Of a DNA stretch of 64,000 bases, positions 1 through 9,600 are shown one piece after another. The stretch covers positions 87,373 to 151,372 of the forward strand of contig JAIUOS010000008.1 of assembly GCA_020161755.1 (NCBI GenBank), read 5' to 3'. This DNA is from Actinomycetota bacterium (lineage in GTDB: Bacteria; Actinomycetota; Actinomycetes; Propionibacteriales; Propionibacteriaceae). The translations under genes and the position numbers were made by a program. Under the pieces are notes generated by a model. It saw only the letters and a program-made list of their open reading frames with translations. It did no database searches and was not told the origin of the DNA. How positions within the stretch are numbered: position 1 is the first letter of the stretch; every line of letters starts with the position of its first letter.

Positions 1-1481
1 TCGGTCCAGGAGGGGACGGTGAACACCTCCAGGTAGGTGTCGGCGCGCTCGCCCACCCGGAACAGGTCCCACCGGATCGCCCCGCTGCGCAGCCGCGAGC
101 GACGCATCCCGTCCATCGCCTCACGCCAGGCCGCGTAGCTGTCCGACGGCACGTGGAACTCCACCTGCACCTGCACGGGTCCGGCGTCCGGCTCCGGCTC
201 GTAGACCAGCTGCGCGTCCCCCCAGAACGCCAGCGGCGCCCGGTCGAGGTCCGCGCTCTCGGGGAAGTGCCACGCGAAGCCGGCCAGCCCGCCGAGGGCG
301 ACCAGGGCAGCGGCGATCCAGACGGCCGCCGCGAGGCTGACGTGCTGGGCGATCAACCCCCACACCGGGGACGCGACCGCCTGCGCGCCGGTGAAGGTCA
401 TCATGTAGACCGCCACCGCCCGGGCCCGCACCCAGCTCGGCAGGAACAGCTGCAGCTCGGCGTTCAGGGTGGCCGCGGTCGCCGTCCATGCGAAGCCGAG
501 GACGACCAGCAGCGGCAGCGCCGCCAGCAGCCCCGGCACCACCATGGTGAGGGCGAACGCCGCGCCGAACAGCAGGCCCATCAGGCTCAGCACGACGTTG
601 GCCGAGAGATGCCGGCCGATCCGTCCGACGGTGAACGCCGCGGTGATCGCGCCCACCCCGAGCGCGCCGAACAGGATGCCGTATCCGTCCGCACCGAGCC
701 CGAGTTGCCGGTTGGCGATCAGCGGCAGCAGCGCCCACATCGCGGTCGCCGGGGCGACGAAGATCGCCAGCCGCAGCAGGATCAGCCGCACCACCGGTTC
801 GTGGCGGACGTAGCGTCCGCCCGCCCGCAGCGCCGGCAGGAACCGCTCGCGCGAGGTGGTGCTCGGCGGGGCGGTCGGACGGCGCCAGCCGATCAGCGCG
901 ACGATCAGGAAGAGCGTGCAGGCGGCGTTCACCGCGAACACCGGCGGGACGCCGTATGCGGCGATCACGACACCGGCGATCGCCGGCCCGACCGCGCGGG
1001 CCACGTTGACGCTCACCATGTCGAGCCGGATCGCCTGCGCGAGGTGCTCGCGCGGCACGAGCTCGGTGATCAGCGGCTGCCACGTCGACACCATCACCGC
1101 GTTGCCCAGCCCGATCGCGAACGTGAACGCCAGCAGCAGCAGCGGCGGGACGCGGTCGAGCGCGGTCAGCACGACGAGCAGCCCGGCGACCACCACGAAG
1201 TAGATCTGCACCCACAGCAGCAGCCGGCGCCGGTCGAAGGCGTCCGACAGCACCCCGGCGGCCAGCGAGAACAGCACCATCGGCAGGGTCGCCGCGGTCT
1301 GGATGAGCGAGACGATCGTGGCGGCGTTCGGGTCGTCGATGAACAGCCACTGGGCGCCGACGGTCTGGGCCCAGGCGCCGATGCTGCTGAACACCACACC
1401 GATCCACAGCCACAGGAACGTCCGGCTCCGGAACGGCGCCAGGACGCCGACCGGCGCGTCGGTGGTCGCCCGTTCGGTCAC
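1..1481 (-). CDS. MFS exporter (MFS_3/EntS-like), C-terminus cut by window edge
   Basis: This is a membrane exporter of the MFS_3 (DUF894, EntS-like) type. About 493 codons are visible from a GTG start at 1481, and no stop occurs before the window edge, so the last residues are missing. The first ~400 residues are hydrophobic MFS helices, starting with an FRSRTFLWLWIG segment and containing the loop SDAFDRRRLL typical of motif A. From about residue 430 there is a soluble tail (EFHVPSDSYAAW, then DLFRVGERADTYLEVF) resembling the small monooxygenase-like tail that many members of this family carry. An upstream ATG at 1489 stops after three codons, which favours the GTG. Substrate unknown. Confidence 0.8.
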   Translation of the reverse strand, partial: MTERATTDAPVGVLAPFRSRTFLWLWIGVVFSSIGAWAQTVGAQWLFIDDPNAATIVSLIQTAATLPMVLFSLAAGVLSDAFDRRRLLLWVQIYFVVVAGLLVVLTALDRVPPLLLLAFTFAIGLGNAVMVSTWQPLITELVPREHLAQAIRLDMVSVNVARAVGPAIAGVVIAAYGVPPVFAVNAACTLFLIVALIGWRRPTAPPSTTSRERFLPALRAGGRYVRHEPVVRLILLRLAIFVAPATAMWALLPLIANRQLGLGADGYGILFGALGVGAITAAFTVGRIGRHLSANVVLSLMGLLFGAAFALTMVVPGLLAALPLLVVLGFAWTATAATLNAELQLFLPSWVRARAVAVYMMTFTGAQAVASPVWGLIAQHVSLAAAVWIAAALVALGGLAGFAWHFPESADLDRAPLAFWGDAQLVYEPEPDAGPVQVQVEFHVPSDSYAAWREAMDGMRRSRLRSGAIRWDLFRVGERADTYLEVFTVPSWT

Positions 1482-1514
1482 GGCGCCATCTTCGCGCAGT
1501 CCCGGGCGTTCGGG

Positions 1515-1925
1515 TCAGGCGTGCCGACAGGCGGCGAGGTAGTCGGCCTCGTCGACGTGCTCCTGCCAGGTGACGGCCTCCTGGCCCTCGGCGAGCTCGA
1601 CCACGCCGCTCATCGCCAGATGGCTCATGAAGGAGTCGGGCAGCGCGCCGTGCCAGTGCCGCTGGCCGGGCGGCGTCCAGACGGTGACGCCCGGACGCAG
1701 CACGACCACCTCGTCCGCGGTGACCACGACGCCGACGCCCTCGGTGCAGTGCAGCACCTGGCCGGCCGCGTGGGAGTGCCAGGCGTTGCGCGCGCCGGGC
1801 GTGAAGTGCACCGAGCCGACGCTGAACCGGGCGTCCGGGTGGGCGACGACCATGTCGACGAACGTGTCGCCGACGAAGCGGTCGGCAGGGCCCTTCCCGG
1901 TCGGGGTCTTCGGCAGTTCCTGCAT
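1515..1925 (-). CDS. cupin-domain protein
   Basis: Small single-domain cupin of 136 aa. The metal-binding motif 1 is visible as GARNAWHSHAAGQVLHCTEG (two His, with Gln/His further on), and motif 2 as PGQRHWHGA. Family members are metal-dependent dioxygenases, isomerases or carboxymuconolactone-type accessory proteins; the reaction cannot be read here. The start ATG lies 2 nt after the stop of the XRE regulator gene, and AAGGAC just upstream serves as the ribosome binding site, so the two are probably cotranscribed. Together with the zinc alcohol dehydrogenase further upstream it may form a small redox or carbonyl detoxification operon (inference). Confidence 0.8.
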   Translation of the reverse strand: MQELPKTPTGKGPADRFVGDTFVDMVVAHPDARFSVGSVHFTPGARNAWHSHAAGQVLHCTEGVGVVVTADEVVVLRPGVTVWTPPGQRHWHGALPDSFMSHLAMSGVVELAEGQEAVTWQEHVDEADYLAACRHA

Positions 1926-1927
1926 GG

Positions 1928-2788
1928 TCAGTCCTTCGCGAGGGTCGGGGACGGGGTGGACGCCCAGCTGGCGAGCAGGGCGAACGCGTCGGCGGACGGG
2001 GTGCCCGGCTCGGCGATGTAGGCGTTCAGCCGCAGCCCCGGGTCGGCGGTGAGCTCCATCGACTCGTACGGCAGCGAGAGGTCGCCGACGAGCGGGTGGT
2101 GGAACTTCTTGATGCCGGTGCGGTGCTGGCGCACGTCGTGGGTGGCCCACAGCGTGCGGAACAGCTCGCTGCGCGTCGACAGCTCCCCGACCAGCTGGGT
2201 GAGGCCGGCGTCGTACGGGTTCTCCCCGGCCAGCGTCCGCAGCAGCGCCGCGGCCTCGCCGGCCACCTTGCGCCACTCGGGGAAGAACTCCTGGGCGGCC
2301 GGGTCGAGGAAGATGAAGCGGGCGGTGTTCGGGCGTCCGGGCTGGGCGAGGACCGGGGCGTACAGCGCCGCCCCGAGCGCGTTCGTGGCGAGGATGTCGG
2401 TGCGGGCGTTGCGGACGTAGGCCGCGGTGCCGCTCATCGCGTCGAGCAACCACTGCACCGGGGGACGGACGGACGCCCGCGCGGGCCGCGTCCCCGGCGT
2501 CCGGGTGGACGCGGCGCGCGCCAGGTCGTGCAGGTGGGCGCGTTCGGCGTCGTCGAGCTGGAGCGCGTTCGCGACCGCCTCCAGCACCGACTCCGACGCC
2601 CCCGCGAGGTTGCCGCGCTCCAACCGCACGTAGTACTCCAGGCTGACGCCGGCCAGCAGCGCCACCTCCTCGCGGCGCAGGCCGGCGACCCGGCGCTGGC
2701 CGCCCCACGCCGGCAGGCCCGCGCGCTCGGGGGTGATCCGGGCCCGCCGGGTGCGGAGGAATTCCGCCGCCTCCTGCTTGACGTCCAT
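1928..2788 (-). CDS. XRE-family regulator with MmyB-like ligand domain
   Basis: DNA-binding regulator of 286 aa. The N-terminal helix-turn-helix of the Cro/C1 type is visible at about residues 12-70 (LRREEVALLAGVSLEYYVRL). The rest matches the MmyB-like ligand-binding domain, with the characteristic VQWLLDAM, NPYDAGLTQLVGELS, and W-A-x-H-D-V-R segments ending in a HPLVGDL stretch. Members bind fatty acids or small hydrophobic ligands and usually control an adjacent oxidoreductase. It lies between a zinc alcohol dehydrogenase (14 nt upstream) and a cupin (2 nt downstream), so it probably regulates this three-gene operon. Confidence 0.88.
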   Translation of the reverse strand: MDVKQEAAEFLRTRRARITPERAGLPAWGGQRRVAGLRREEVALLAGVSLEYYVRLERGNLAGASESVLEAVANALQLDDAERAHLHDLARAASTRTPGTRPARASVRPPVQWLLDAMSGTAAYVRNARTDILATNALGAALYAPVLAQPGRPNTARFIFLDPAAQEFFPEWRKVAGEAAALLRTLAGENPYDAGLTQLVGELSTRSELFRTLWATHDVRQHRTGIKKFHHPLVGDLSLPYESMELTADPGLRLNAYIAEPGTPSADAFALLASWASTPSPTLAKD

Positions 2789-2802
2789 CACCGGTGCCCC
2801 GT

Positions 2803-3816
2803 TCAGGGCCGCAGCAGCGACTTGATCGCGCGGCGCTCGTCCATGGCCGCGTAGGCCTCGGCGACCTGCGACAGCGGCAGCTCGAGGTCGAACACCAGGC
2901 CGGGGTTGATCGTGCGGGACAGCACCAGGTCGAGCAGGTGCGGCAGGTAGGCGCGCACGTGCGCGGGCCCGCCCTTGATGCCGACGTTGCGCCAGAACAG
3001 GTCGTTGACCGGCAGGTCGCCGTGCGGGAGGCCGACGAGCCCGATGTTGCCCCCGGCCCGGACGCAGCCCACGGCCTGGACGCGGGCGTCGTCGGTGCCC
3101 ACGCACTCCAGCACGCAGTCGGCGCCGATGCCCTCGGTGAGTTCCTTGACCCGCGCGATGCCCTCCTCGCCGCGTTCGGTGACGATGTGGGTGGCGCCGA
3201 AGGCCTTCGCGACCTCCTGCCGGTCGGCGTGCCGGCTCATCGCGATCACGGTGGACGCGCCCAGCTGCGCAGCGGCCAGGACGCCCGACAGCCCGACGGC
3301 GCCGTCCCCGACCACGACCACGCTGGAGCCCGGGCCGACGCCGGCGGAGACGGCGGCGTGCCAGCCGGTGCACATCACGTCGGACAGCGCCAGGATGCTC
3401 GGGATCAGGTCGTCGTCCGGCACGCCGGGGGTGGCGATCAGGGTGCCGTCGGCGTTGGGGACGCGGATCTTCTCGGCCTGGCAGCCCTTGTAGCCGCCGC
3501 CGTGCTCGCAATTGGCATGGGCGCCCTTGCGGCAGGTCGGGCAGGTGTTGTCGGAGTGCAGGAAGCCGCCGACCACGAAGTCGCCGGGCTTCACCGCCGT
3601 GACCGCGTCGCCGACGGTCTCGACGATCCCGCAGTACTCGTGCCCGATCGGTGTCGGCTGGGGGATGGGCTGGAGGCCGCGGTAGCGCCACAGGTCCGAC
3701 CCGCACACGCAGGCCGCGACGGTGCGGACGATCGCGTCCGTCGGTTCGAGGATGGTGGGATCGTCGCGCTCTTCGTAGCGGACGTCCCCGGGGGCATGGA
3801 TCACGGCTCCGAACAT
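2803..3816 (-). CDS. zinc-dependent alcohol dehydrogenase family protein
   Basis: Medium-chain dehydrogenase/reductase of 337 aa. The catalytic zinc site is visible as CVCGSDLWRY with the GHEYCG motif. A three-Cys structural zinc loop (DNTCPTCRKGAHANC) is of the subfamily that replaces the first Cys. The Rossmann motif is VVVVGDGAVGLSG, around residues 165-180. It would oxidise alcohols or reduce aldehydes with NAD(P). ATG at 3816 (MFGAVIH) is preferred because family proteins begin close to this point. It is the first gene of a likely operon with the XRE regulator and cupin. A long perfect palindrome lies about 60 nt upstream and separates it from the GltD-like gene. Confidence 0.85.
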   Translation of the reverse strand: MFGAVIHAPGDVRYEERDDPTILEPTDAIVRTVAACVCGSDLWRYRGLQPIPQPTPIGHEYCGIVETVGDAVTAVKPGDFVVGGFLHSDNTCPTCRKGAHANCEHGGGYKGCQAEKIRVPNADGTLIATPGVPDDDLIPSILALSDVMCTGWHAAVSAGVGPGSSVVVVGDGAVGLSGVLAAAQLGASTVIAMSRHADRQEVAKAFGATHIVTERGEEGIARVKELTEGIGADCVLECVGTDDARVQAVGCVRAGGNIGLVGLPHGDLPVNDLFWRNVGIKGGPAHVRAYLPHLLDLVLSRTINPGLVFDLELPLSQVAEAYAAMDERRAIKSLLRP

Positions 3817-3876
3817 GCCCCCAGCCCACCACATCCGCACCGCTCGTGGGAGGCCCTGCCAGTGACCCCCTCCGCC

Positions 3877-3926
3877 GACTTGTCAGAATCTCAGGTCGCC
3901 AGAGCGACCTGAGATTCTGACAAGTC
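3877..3926. terminator. perfect 23-bp inverted repeat, likely terminator
   Basis: Two perfect 23-nt arms (3877-3899 and 3904-3926) flank a CAGA loop. The outer part of each arm is GACTTGTCAGAATCT or its complement. The element sits 24 nt after the stop of the GltD-like fusion gene and upstream of the alcohol dehydrogenase, where a terminator is expected. No T-run follows, as is common in high-GC genomes. The outer TTGTCAGAATCT core recurs at 29641-29684, so this is a dispersed repeat and not just a chance hairpin. Confidence 0.7.
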
Positions 3927-3950
3927 GGAGGGCGGAGGAGGGGGACGGGG

Positions 3951-6677
3951 TCAGCAGCCGTGGCGGGCGCGGCTGGCCTGTTCCTGGGCGCGGAACAGGG
4001 CGAAGCGGGGCAGGAACTTGTCCCAGTCGATGCTGTGCGCGTCGATCTCGGGGCCGTCGATGCAGGCGTGTCGGCGCACCAGCTTGCCGTCCGCGGTGAC
4101 CGGCACCATGCAGGCGCCGCACATGCCGGTGGCGTCCACCATGATCGAGTTGAGGCTGGCCACGCACGGCACGGCGTAGGGCGCGGTGAGGTCGGAGACC
4201 GACCGCATCATCAGCGGCGGCCCGATCGTGACCACCTCGGCGATCGGACGCCCGGCGCCGTCCCGGGCGGCGTTCAGCAAGGCCTCGAGCGGCGTGGTCA
4301 CGAAGCCCTGGACGCCGACCGAGCCGTCGTTGGTGGTGTAGACCACGTCGAGCTGCTCCCCGTACGCGGCCTGCAGGCGTCCGATGCGCTCCTCGGGGCC
4401 GTCCCAGAACATCAGGTCGGCGCTGCGGAACCCCGAGATCAGCGTGACGTGGTTCCCCAGCCGCAGGTGCTCGCGCAGGATCGGGTAGACCGGCGGCAGC
4501 CCCAGCCCACCCGCGGTGAACACGACGGTCGCGCCCTCGGGCGCCTGGTGCAGTTCGCTCGGACGGCCGAGCGGCCCGGCCACGCCGGCGAACGCGTCGC
4601 CCACCCGCATCGCGTTGATGCCGATCGTGCTGGCGCCCATGTTCTGCACCACCAGCGTGATCGTGCCGGCGTGGGCGTCCCAGTCGGCCAGCGTCAGCGG
4701 GATCAGCTCGCCGTCCGGCGTGGGCAGGACGCGGACGAACTGCCCGGCGCGGGCGCTGCGTGCGATCACCGGGGCGCGGACGGTGAACTCCTCGATGCCC
4801 ACGCTGAGGTGCTGCTTGGCCACGATCACCGGCTGCTCGCCGGCCAGCTCGGTCCAGGCCAGCGCGCGCGCCACCCGCGCGGTGACCTCGGCCGGCTCGT
4901 AGTGCTCGAGCGTCCCGACGATCTCGCGGGCCGCGGACTGGCCGTCGCCGGCCGCGCGGATGGCTGTTGACCCGCCGCGGGCGGCATCCCCGCCGGTGTA
5001 GATGCCGTGCAGCGACGTCTCCTTGGAGTCCTCGGCCTGCTGGATCGTCCCGGCGGGCGAGGTGGCCAGCCGCGGCTCGGAGTCCTTGATGATCGGGTTG
5101 GCGGTGTTGCCCAGCGCCATGATCACCAGGTCGGCCGGCAGTTCGGCGGTGCGCCCGGTGGCGACCGGACGGCGGCGCCCGGACGCGTCCGGGTCGCCCA
5201 ACCCCATCACCTCGACGACCGCGGTGGTGACGAAGCCGGTCTCGTCGCCGATGAACTCGACCGGCGAGCGCAGCACGGCGAGCTCGATGCCCTCCTCGAG
5301 GGCGTGCTCGAGCTCCTCGACGCGGGCGGGCATCTCGGCGCGGGTCCGGCGGTAGACGATCGTCACCAGCCCGCCCAGCCGGCGGGCGGTGCGCGCGGCG
5401 TCCATGGCGGTGTTGCCGCCGCCGATGACCAGCACCTGCTTGCCCGCCGTGGCCGGCAGCGGCGTCTCGTGGTCGGGGGCGTGCGCCCGCATCAGGTTGA
5501 CCCGGGTCAGGAACTCGTTGGCGCTCATCACGTTGAGCAGGTGCTCGCCGGGCACGTTCAGGAACCGGGGGAGCCCGGCGCCGCTGCCGACGAAGACCTT
5601 GGCGAAGCCGGCGTCCCTGAGCTGCTCGAGGGTGGCCGTCCGCCCCACCACGAAGTTGGTCACGAACCGTCCGCCGAGCAGCCGGATCTTGGCCACCACG
5701 TCGTCGATCAGCGCGTTCGGCAGCCGGAACTCCGGGATCCCGTAGCGCAGCACCCCGCCGAGCTCGTGGAACGCCTCGAACACCGTTACCGGGAAGCCCT
5801 CGGCCGCCAGCAGGTAGGCCGTGATCAGGCCGGACGGGCCGGAGCCCACGATGGCCATCGGCGGACGCAGCGCGGTCGCCCAGGGGTCGGGGATGCCGGC
5901 GAAGCGCGCCCGCGCGGCCTCGGGGTGCGCGACCTTCTCCCATTCCGGCAGGAACCACTCCAGCTGGCCGATCGACATCGACTGCTTGTGGATGCACATG
6001 CCCTGGCACTGCAGCTCCTGCGGGCAGACCCGTCCGGTGACGTTGGGCAGGGGGTTGCACGACTCGAGCATCTCCAGCGCCTCGCGGAACCGGCCGGTGC
6101 CGATCAGTTCGAACATCTGCGGGATGTGGATCTGGACGGGGCAGCCGCCCTGCGGCTCCCGGTGGCCGGCCAGCAGGACGCCCAGTTCGCACGGCGCCTC
6201 TGCGCACTGCTTGTCGCGCAGGGCCTCCAGCCAGACGAACAGCTCGACGTCACGGCGGGTGTAGCCCAGGTCCATGTAGCCGAGGAACCCCTTGTTGACC
6301 AGCTCGAAGTCCTCGAACCGTTCCGACGGCTTGCGGATGTAGGGGCCGATCGCGTTCCCGGCCGGCCAGTTCTCGCTCAGGCCGGCGAACATCGGGTAGC
6401 GGCCCGACAGGTGCTCCGCCAGCGCCCGGATGAACATGCGCTTGCGGCCCAGCGGCAGGTTCCACAGGAACCGCATGATCAGCCGGCTGGAGTCGTCGTC
6501 GCGGCTCAGCACGTCCCACAGCTGCCGGGTGAACTTCGCGCTCAGCTCGGGCTGCCGGAACTCCCATGCCACCGCCTCCATGCCATCGGCGGTGAACAAC
6601 TCGCGGAAGGCCCGCGGGTCGGCCACCAGCCGGCGCTCGAGGAGGCCGAGCTGGTTGCTGAACGACGGGCCGTTCAC
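3951..6677 (-). CDS. GltD-like NADPH oxidoreductase fused to NfnS/PyrK-like ferredoxin reductase module
   Basis: Flavoprotein of 908 aa combining the two subunits of Nfn/SudAB-type ferredoxin:NADP oxidoreductases in one chain. Residues 1-160 are an extra helical region of unknown role. Then come the GltD-type Fe-S Cys set (CPVQIHIPQMF, RVCPQELQCQGMC, from about 176), the FAD fold (VGSGPSGLITAYLLAAEG, about 273), the NADPH fold (VIGGGNTAMDAA, about 418) and GGDAARGGSTAIRAAGDG. A C-terminal PyrK/NfnS-like half follows with the nucleotide motif FTAGGLGLPPVYPI and a [2Fe-2S] site (MCGACMVPV with ACIDGPEID). The GTG start overlaps the stop of the giant POR gene (GTGA), implying translational coupling. 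It probably moves electrons between ferredoxin and NAD(P)H; whether it bifurcates is not shown. Confidence 0.85.
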   Translation of the reverse strand: MNGPSFSNQLGLLERRLVADPRAFRELFTADGMEAVAWEFRQPELSAKFTRQLWDVLSRDDDSSRLIMRFLWNLPLGRKRMFIRALAEHLSGRYPMFAGLSENWPAGNAIGPYIRKPSERFEDFELVNKGFLGYMDLGYTRRDVELFVWLEALRDKQCAEAPCELGVLLAGHREPQGGCPVQIHIPQMFELIGTGRFREALEMLESCNPLPNVTGRVCPQELQCQGMCIHKQSMSIGQLEWFLPEWEKVAHPEAARARFAGIPDPWATALRPPMAIVGSGPSGLITAYLLAAEGFPVTVFEAFHELGGVLRYGIPEFRLPNALIDDVVAKIRLLGGRFVTNFVVGRTATLEQLRDAGFAKVFVGSGAGLPRFLNVPGEHLLNVMSANEFLTRVNLMRAHAPDHETPLPATAGKQVLVIGGGNTAMDAARTARRLGGLVTIVYRRTRAEMPARVEELEHALEEGIELAVLRSPVEFIGDETGFVTTAVVEVMGLGDPDASGRRRPVATGRTAELPADLVIMALGNTANPIIKDSEPRLATSPAGTIQQAEDSKETSLHGIYTGGDAARGGSTAIRAAGDGQSAAREIVGTLEHYEPAEVTARVARALAWTELAGEQPVIVAKQHLSVGIEEFTVRAPVIARSARAGQFVRVLPTPDGELIPLTLADWDAHAGTITLVVQNMGASTIGINAMRVGDAFAGVAGPLGRPSELHQAPEGATVVFTAGGLGLPPVYPILREHLRLGNHVTLISGFRSADLMFWDGPEERIGRLQAAYGEQLDVVYTTNDGSVGVQGFVTTPLEALLNAARDGAGRPIAEVVTIGPPLMMRSVSDLTAPYAVPCVASLNSIMVDATGMCGACMVPVTADGKLVRRHACIDGPEIDAHSIDWDKFLPRFALFRAQEQASRARHGC

Positions 6678-9600
6678 CGGATGATCTCCGCGTCGCAGGT
6701 GGCCTTGACCCGGGTGATCCGCGCCGTCAGTTCGGTGGTCAGTTCCAGTCCGTCGAGAGCGTCCGGACGCATCCGGCCCACGGTCTGCGGATTGCCGTCC
6801 ACCACGATCGTGGCCTTCTCGAACAGCTGCGGCAGCTCCTGGTAGCAGGTCGCGCAGTCGTTGCACCGGGGCAGGTCCTCGGCGTCGAGCCAGATCGGGC
6901 GCTCGTCGACCGCCACGGACGCCGGCGCCTCCTCGGCGGCCGGCGCGGCCAGCGGGGAGCCGAACAGGCCCAGGTGCAGCGGGCCGCCCGCGGGAGCGCC
7001 GCTGGCCGTGGCCAGGTCGGCCATCGCCTGGGCGATGGTGTCCAGCGCCGACTCGCGGGCCTCGATCGCTGCGCCGTAGCGGGACGTCCACTCGCCCACC
7101 TCGGCACGGTGCCGGGCCGAGAGCAGCGCCTCGGACTGGCCGGCGAGGAACTGCAGCGTCCGCCAGTTGCGGCGCCGGTCCTCGACGAGGGCGACGATGC
7201 TGTCCGAGCAGGCCATCTTCACCAGCCGGCGCTTGCGGTCGGTGGTGTGGACGAACGGCGTCCGGCCGGTGCGCTGGTGCAGCGGCAGCTCGACGTACTC
7301 GGCGATCGGCACCGCGCCGGCCTCCTCGTAGTTGGCCAGCCAGCGGAACTGGCGCGCGAACCGCACCTCGCCGATCGCGAAGTCGGCGGGGGTGAGCGGC
7401 ATCGTCAGCAGTTGCAGCTGGCCGCGGTCGTCGCGGTAGGTGAGCGTGGTCTCGGTCCACAGCCCTTCGGGTTCGGGGTTGCCCTCGAGGCTGAACCGCT
7501 CCGACAGGTCGGCGCCGCGGCGCGGGTCGTGCACGAACAGCGGGAACACCCGGCTCTCCACGGCCAGCCGGGAGCGGGCGTTCGCGAGGTCCTCGGGCAT
7601 GCCGTTCTCGGTGTCGCACGGCGCGTAGGCGATCATCAGCCCCGCGCCGTCGTTGTAGCCGATCAGGTCGGCGGACGCGCGCAGGAAGTGGCTGTGGAAG
7701 GCGGTCGCGGTCGCGCACACGTAGACGCCGGGATGGAACGCGGCGAGCAGGCCGAGCTCCTTGCGGCTCTCCAGCTTGCCGGCGTGGGCGCTGCCGTAGC
7801 GGGCGAGGTCGGCGTCCTGGCCGGCGAAGCTGGCCGTGGACGCCTGCCCGCCGGTGTTGGAGTAGCCGCCGGTGTCCAGCACGAGCGACTTGATCGGGGT
7901 GCCGCCGGCCAGCACCCGCGACATCGCGCCGAAGCCGATGTCGAAGGCCGCACCGTCGCCGCTGATCGTGAGCACCACCGGCACCAGCGTCCGCTCGGCC
8001 GGGGTGAAGTCCCGCCACGACAGCGTGGCCAGCGCAGCGTCGTGTAGTTCAGCGTCGTACGAATCGGTGAGTTCGAGTTCGGCGACGCGCAGCGCGCGCA
8101 CCTCGGCGACCAGGCCGGAGACCAGGCCCTCGTAGATGCCCATGGCCAGCGGCTGGGCGTCCTGGAACAGGCCGTTCACCCACGGGTCGAGGTACGCCGA
8201 GTTCGGCATCGTGGACGCGTACACGCTCGAGCACCCGGTCGAGTTCGCCATCACCACGGGGGCGGGCCCGTCGCCGGTCGGCCCCGACTCGTACAGGTAC
8301 AGGCGGCGCTCGAGTTCGGCGAGCGTCGCCGCCACCCGGTCGCGGCGCTCGCCCTCGGGCAGCCGGCCCTTCAGCTCGGCCAGGGCGTCCAGCGTGGTCT
8401 CCAGGTCGCGCAGGTGCGCCTCGCGGCGATCCCGGCCGACCCGGTGGCTGAGCGAGTTCAGCAGGTGGATCGCGGTGACCTCACCGCACCCGCGGCAGGC
8501 CCCGTGGCCGCCGGTCATCGAGTAGTAGTCGTTGCGGGCGAGCAGGATGCGCTTGATGTCGCCGCCGGGTGCGGTCGCGTCCACCGTGACCCTGGCCGGG
8601 GTGTCCGGCAGCCGCGTGAGGCGTTCGAACCGGGCCTCCAGCATGCCGAGCAGCACGTCGTCCTGGTCGGCGGTGGTGAGCGCGGCGGGGCCGCAGACGT
8701 CCACGCACTGGAGGCAGCCGGTGCACTTCCACGGGTCGACGACGGCGGAGAACAGGACGCCGGTGCCGGCGGACTGCTTCTCGGCCGCGTCGAACAGCGG
8801 ACGGGTGCGCGCCACCGGGAAGGCGGCCAGCGCTCCCAGCACGTCGTCCAGGCGTCCCTCGTCGAGGTCGGGGACGGTGGCGAGCGACAGCTGGGTGGAC
8901 GCCTCACGCGCCACCGCCGCCAGGTCGGTCGCCGACGAGGACGCGGCGTACCCGGCCCGGATCGCGTCCGCCCACGACGGCACCAGCCCGTACCACGGGC
9001 CGCGCTCGGCCTCGCTGAGCCCGGCGGCGTCGACCGCTGCACCGAGCAGGTCGCCGAGCTCGTGACCGGTGTTGGGGATCGCGTTGTCCGGGCAGGCCAG
9101 CGCACACTCCAGGCAGGCCGTGCAGGTGGACGCGTCGAAGACCGGGACGGTGCGCCGGAAGAGGCCCTTGTTCTTCGCCGCGCCGGTGCCGACCGGCATG
9201 AACAGGCCGGTCCCGGGCAGCACCGGGGCCTCGTCGACGGTGCCCTCCCGGAACGGGCGGGCGATCATCTCCTCGTAGTAGCCGGGGTCGAACAGGCCGC
9301 TGGTGCGCTCCCGCGTCACGCTGGGGGTCATCGCGCCCGACAGGGACGCGCGGACGCCGGTCAGCGCGGTCGCGCCCTCGGCAGCGACGAACGCCGGGTC
9401 GTCGTACTCGACGGACTGCGCCTTCATGCCGTCCCGGATCACGGCCAGGTTGGCCTCGATCACGGTCTCGCCCCGGCGTCCGAACTTCTTGGCCAGCTCG
9501 GCCCGCACCTCGGCCTCGGCGTGCCGGGTGTCGCCGCGGCTGATGCCGTCCACGTGGCCGAGGATCGCGCCGATGAACGCGATGCCCATCATCCGGGTCT

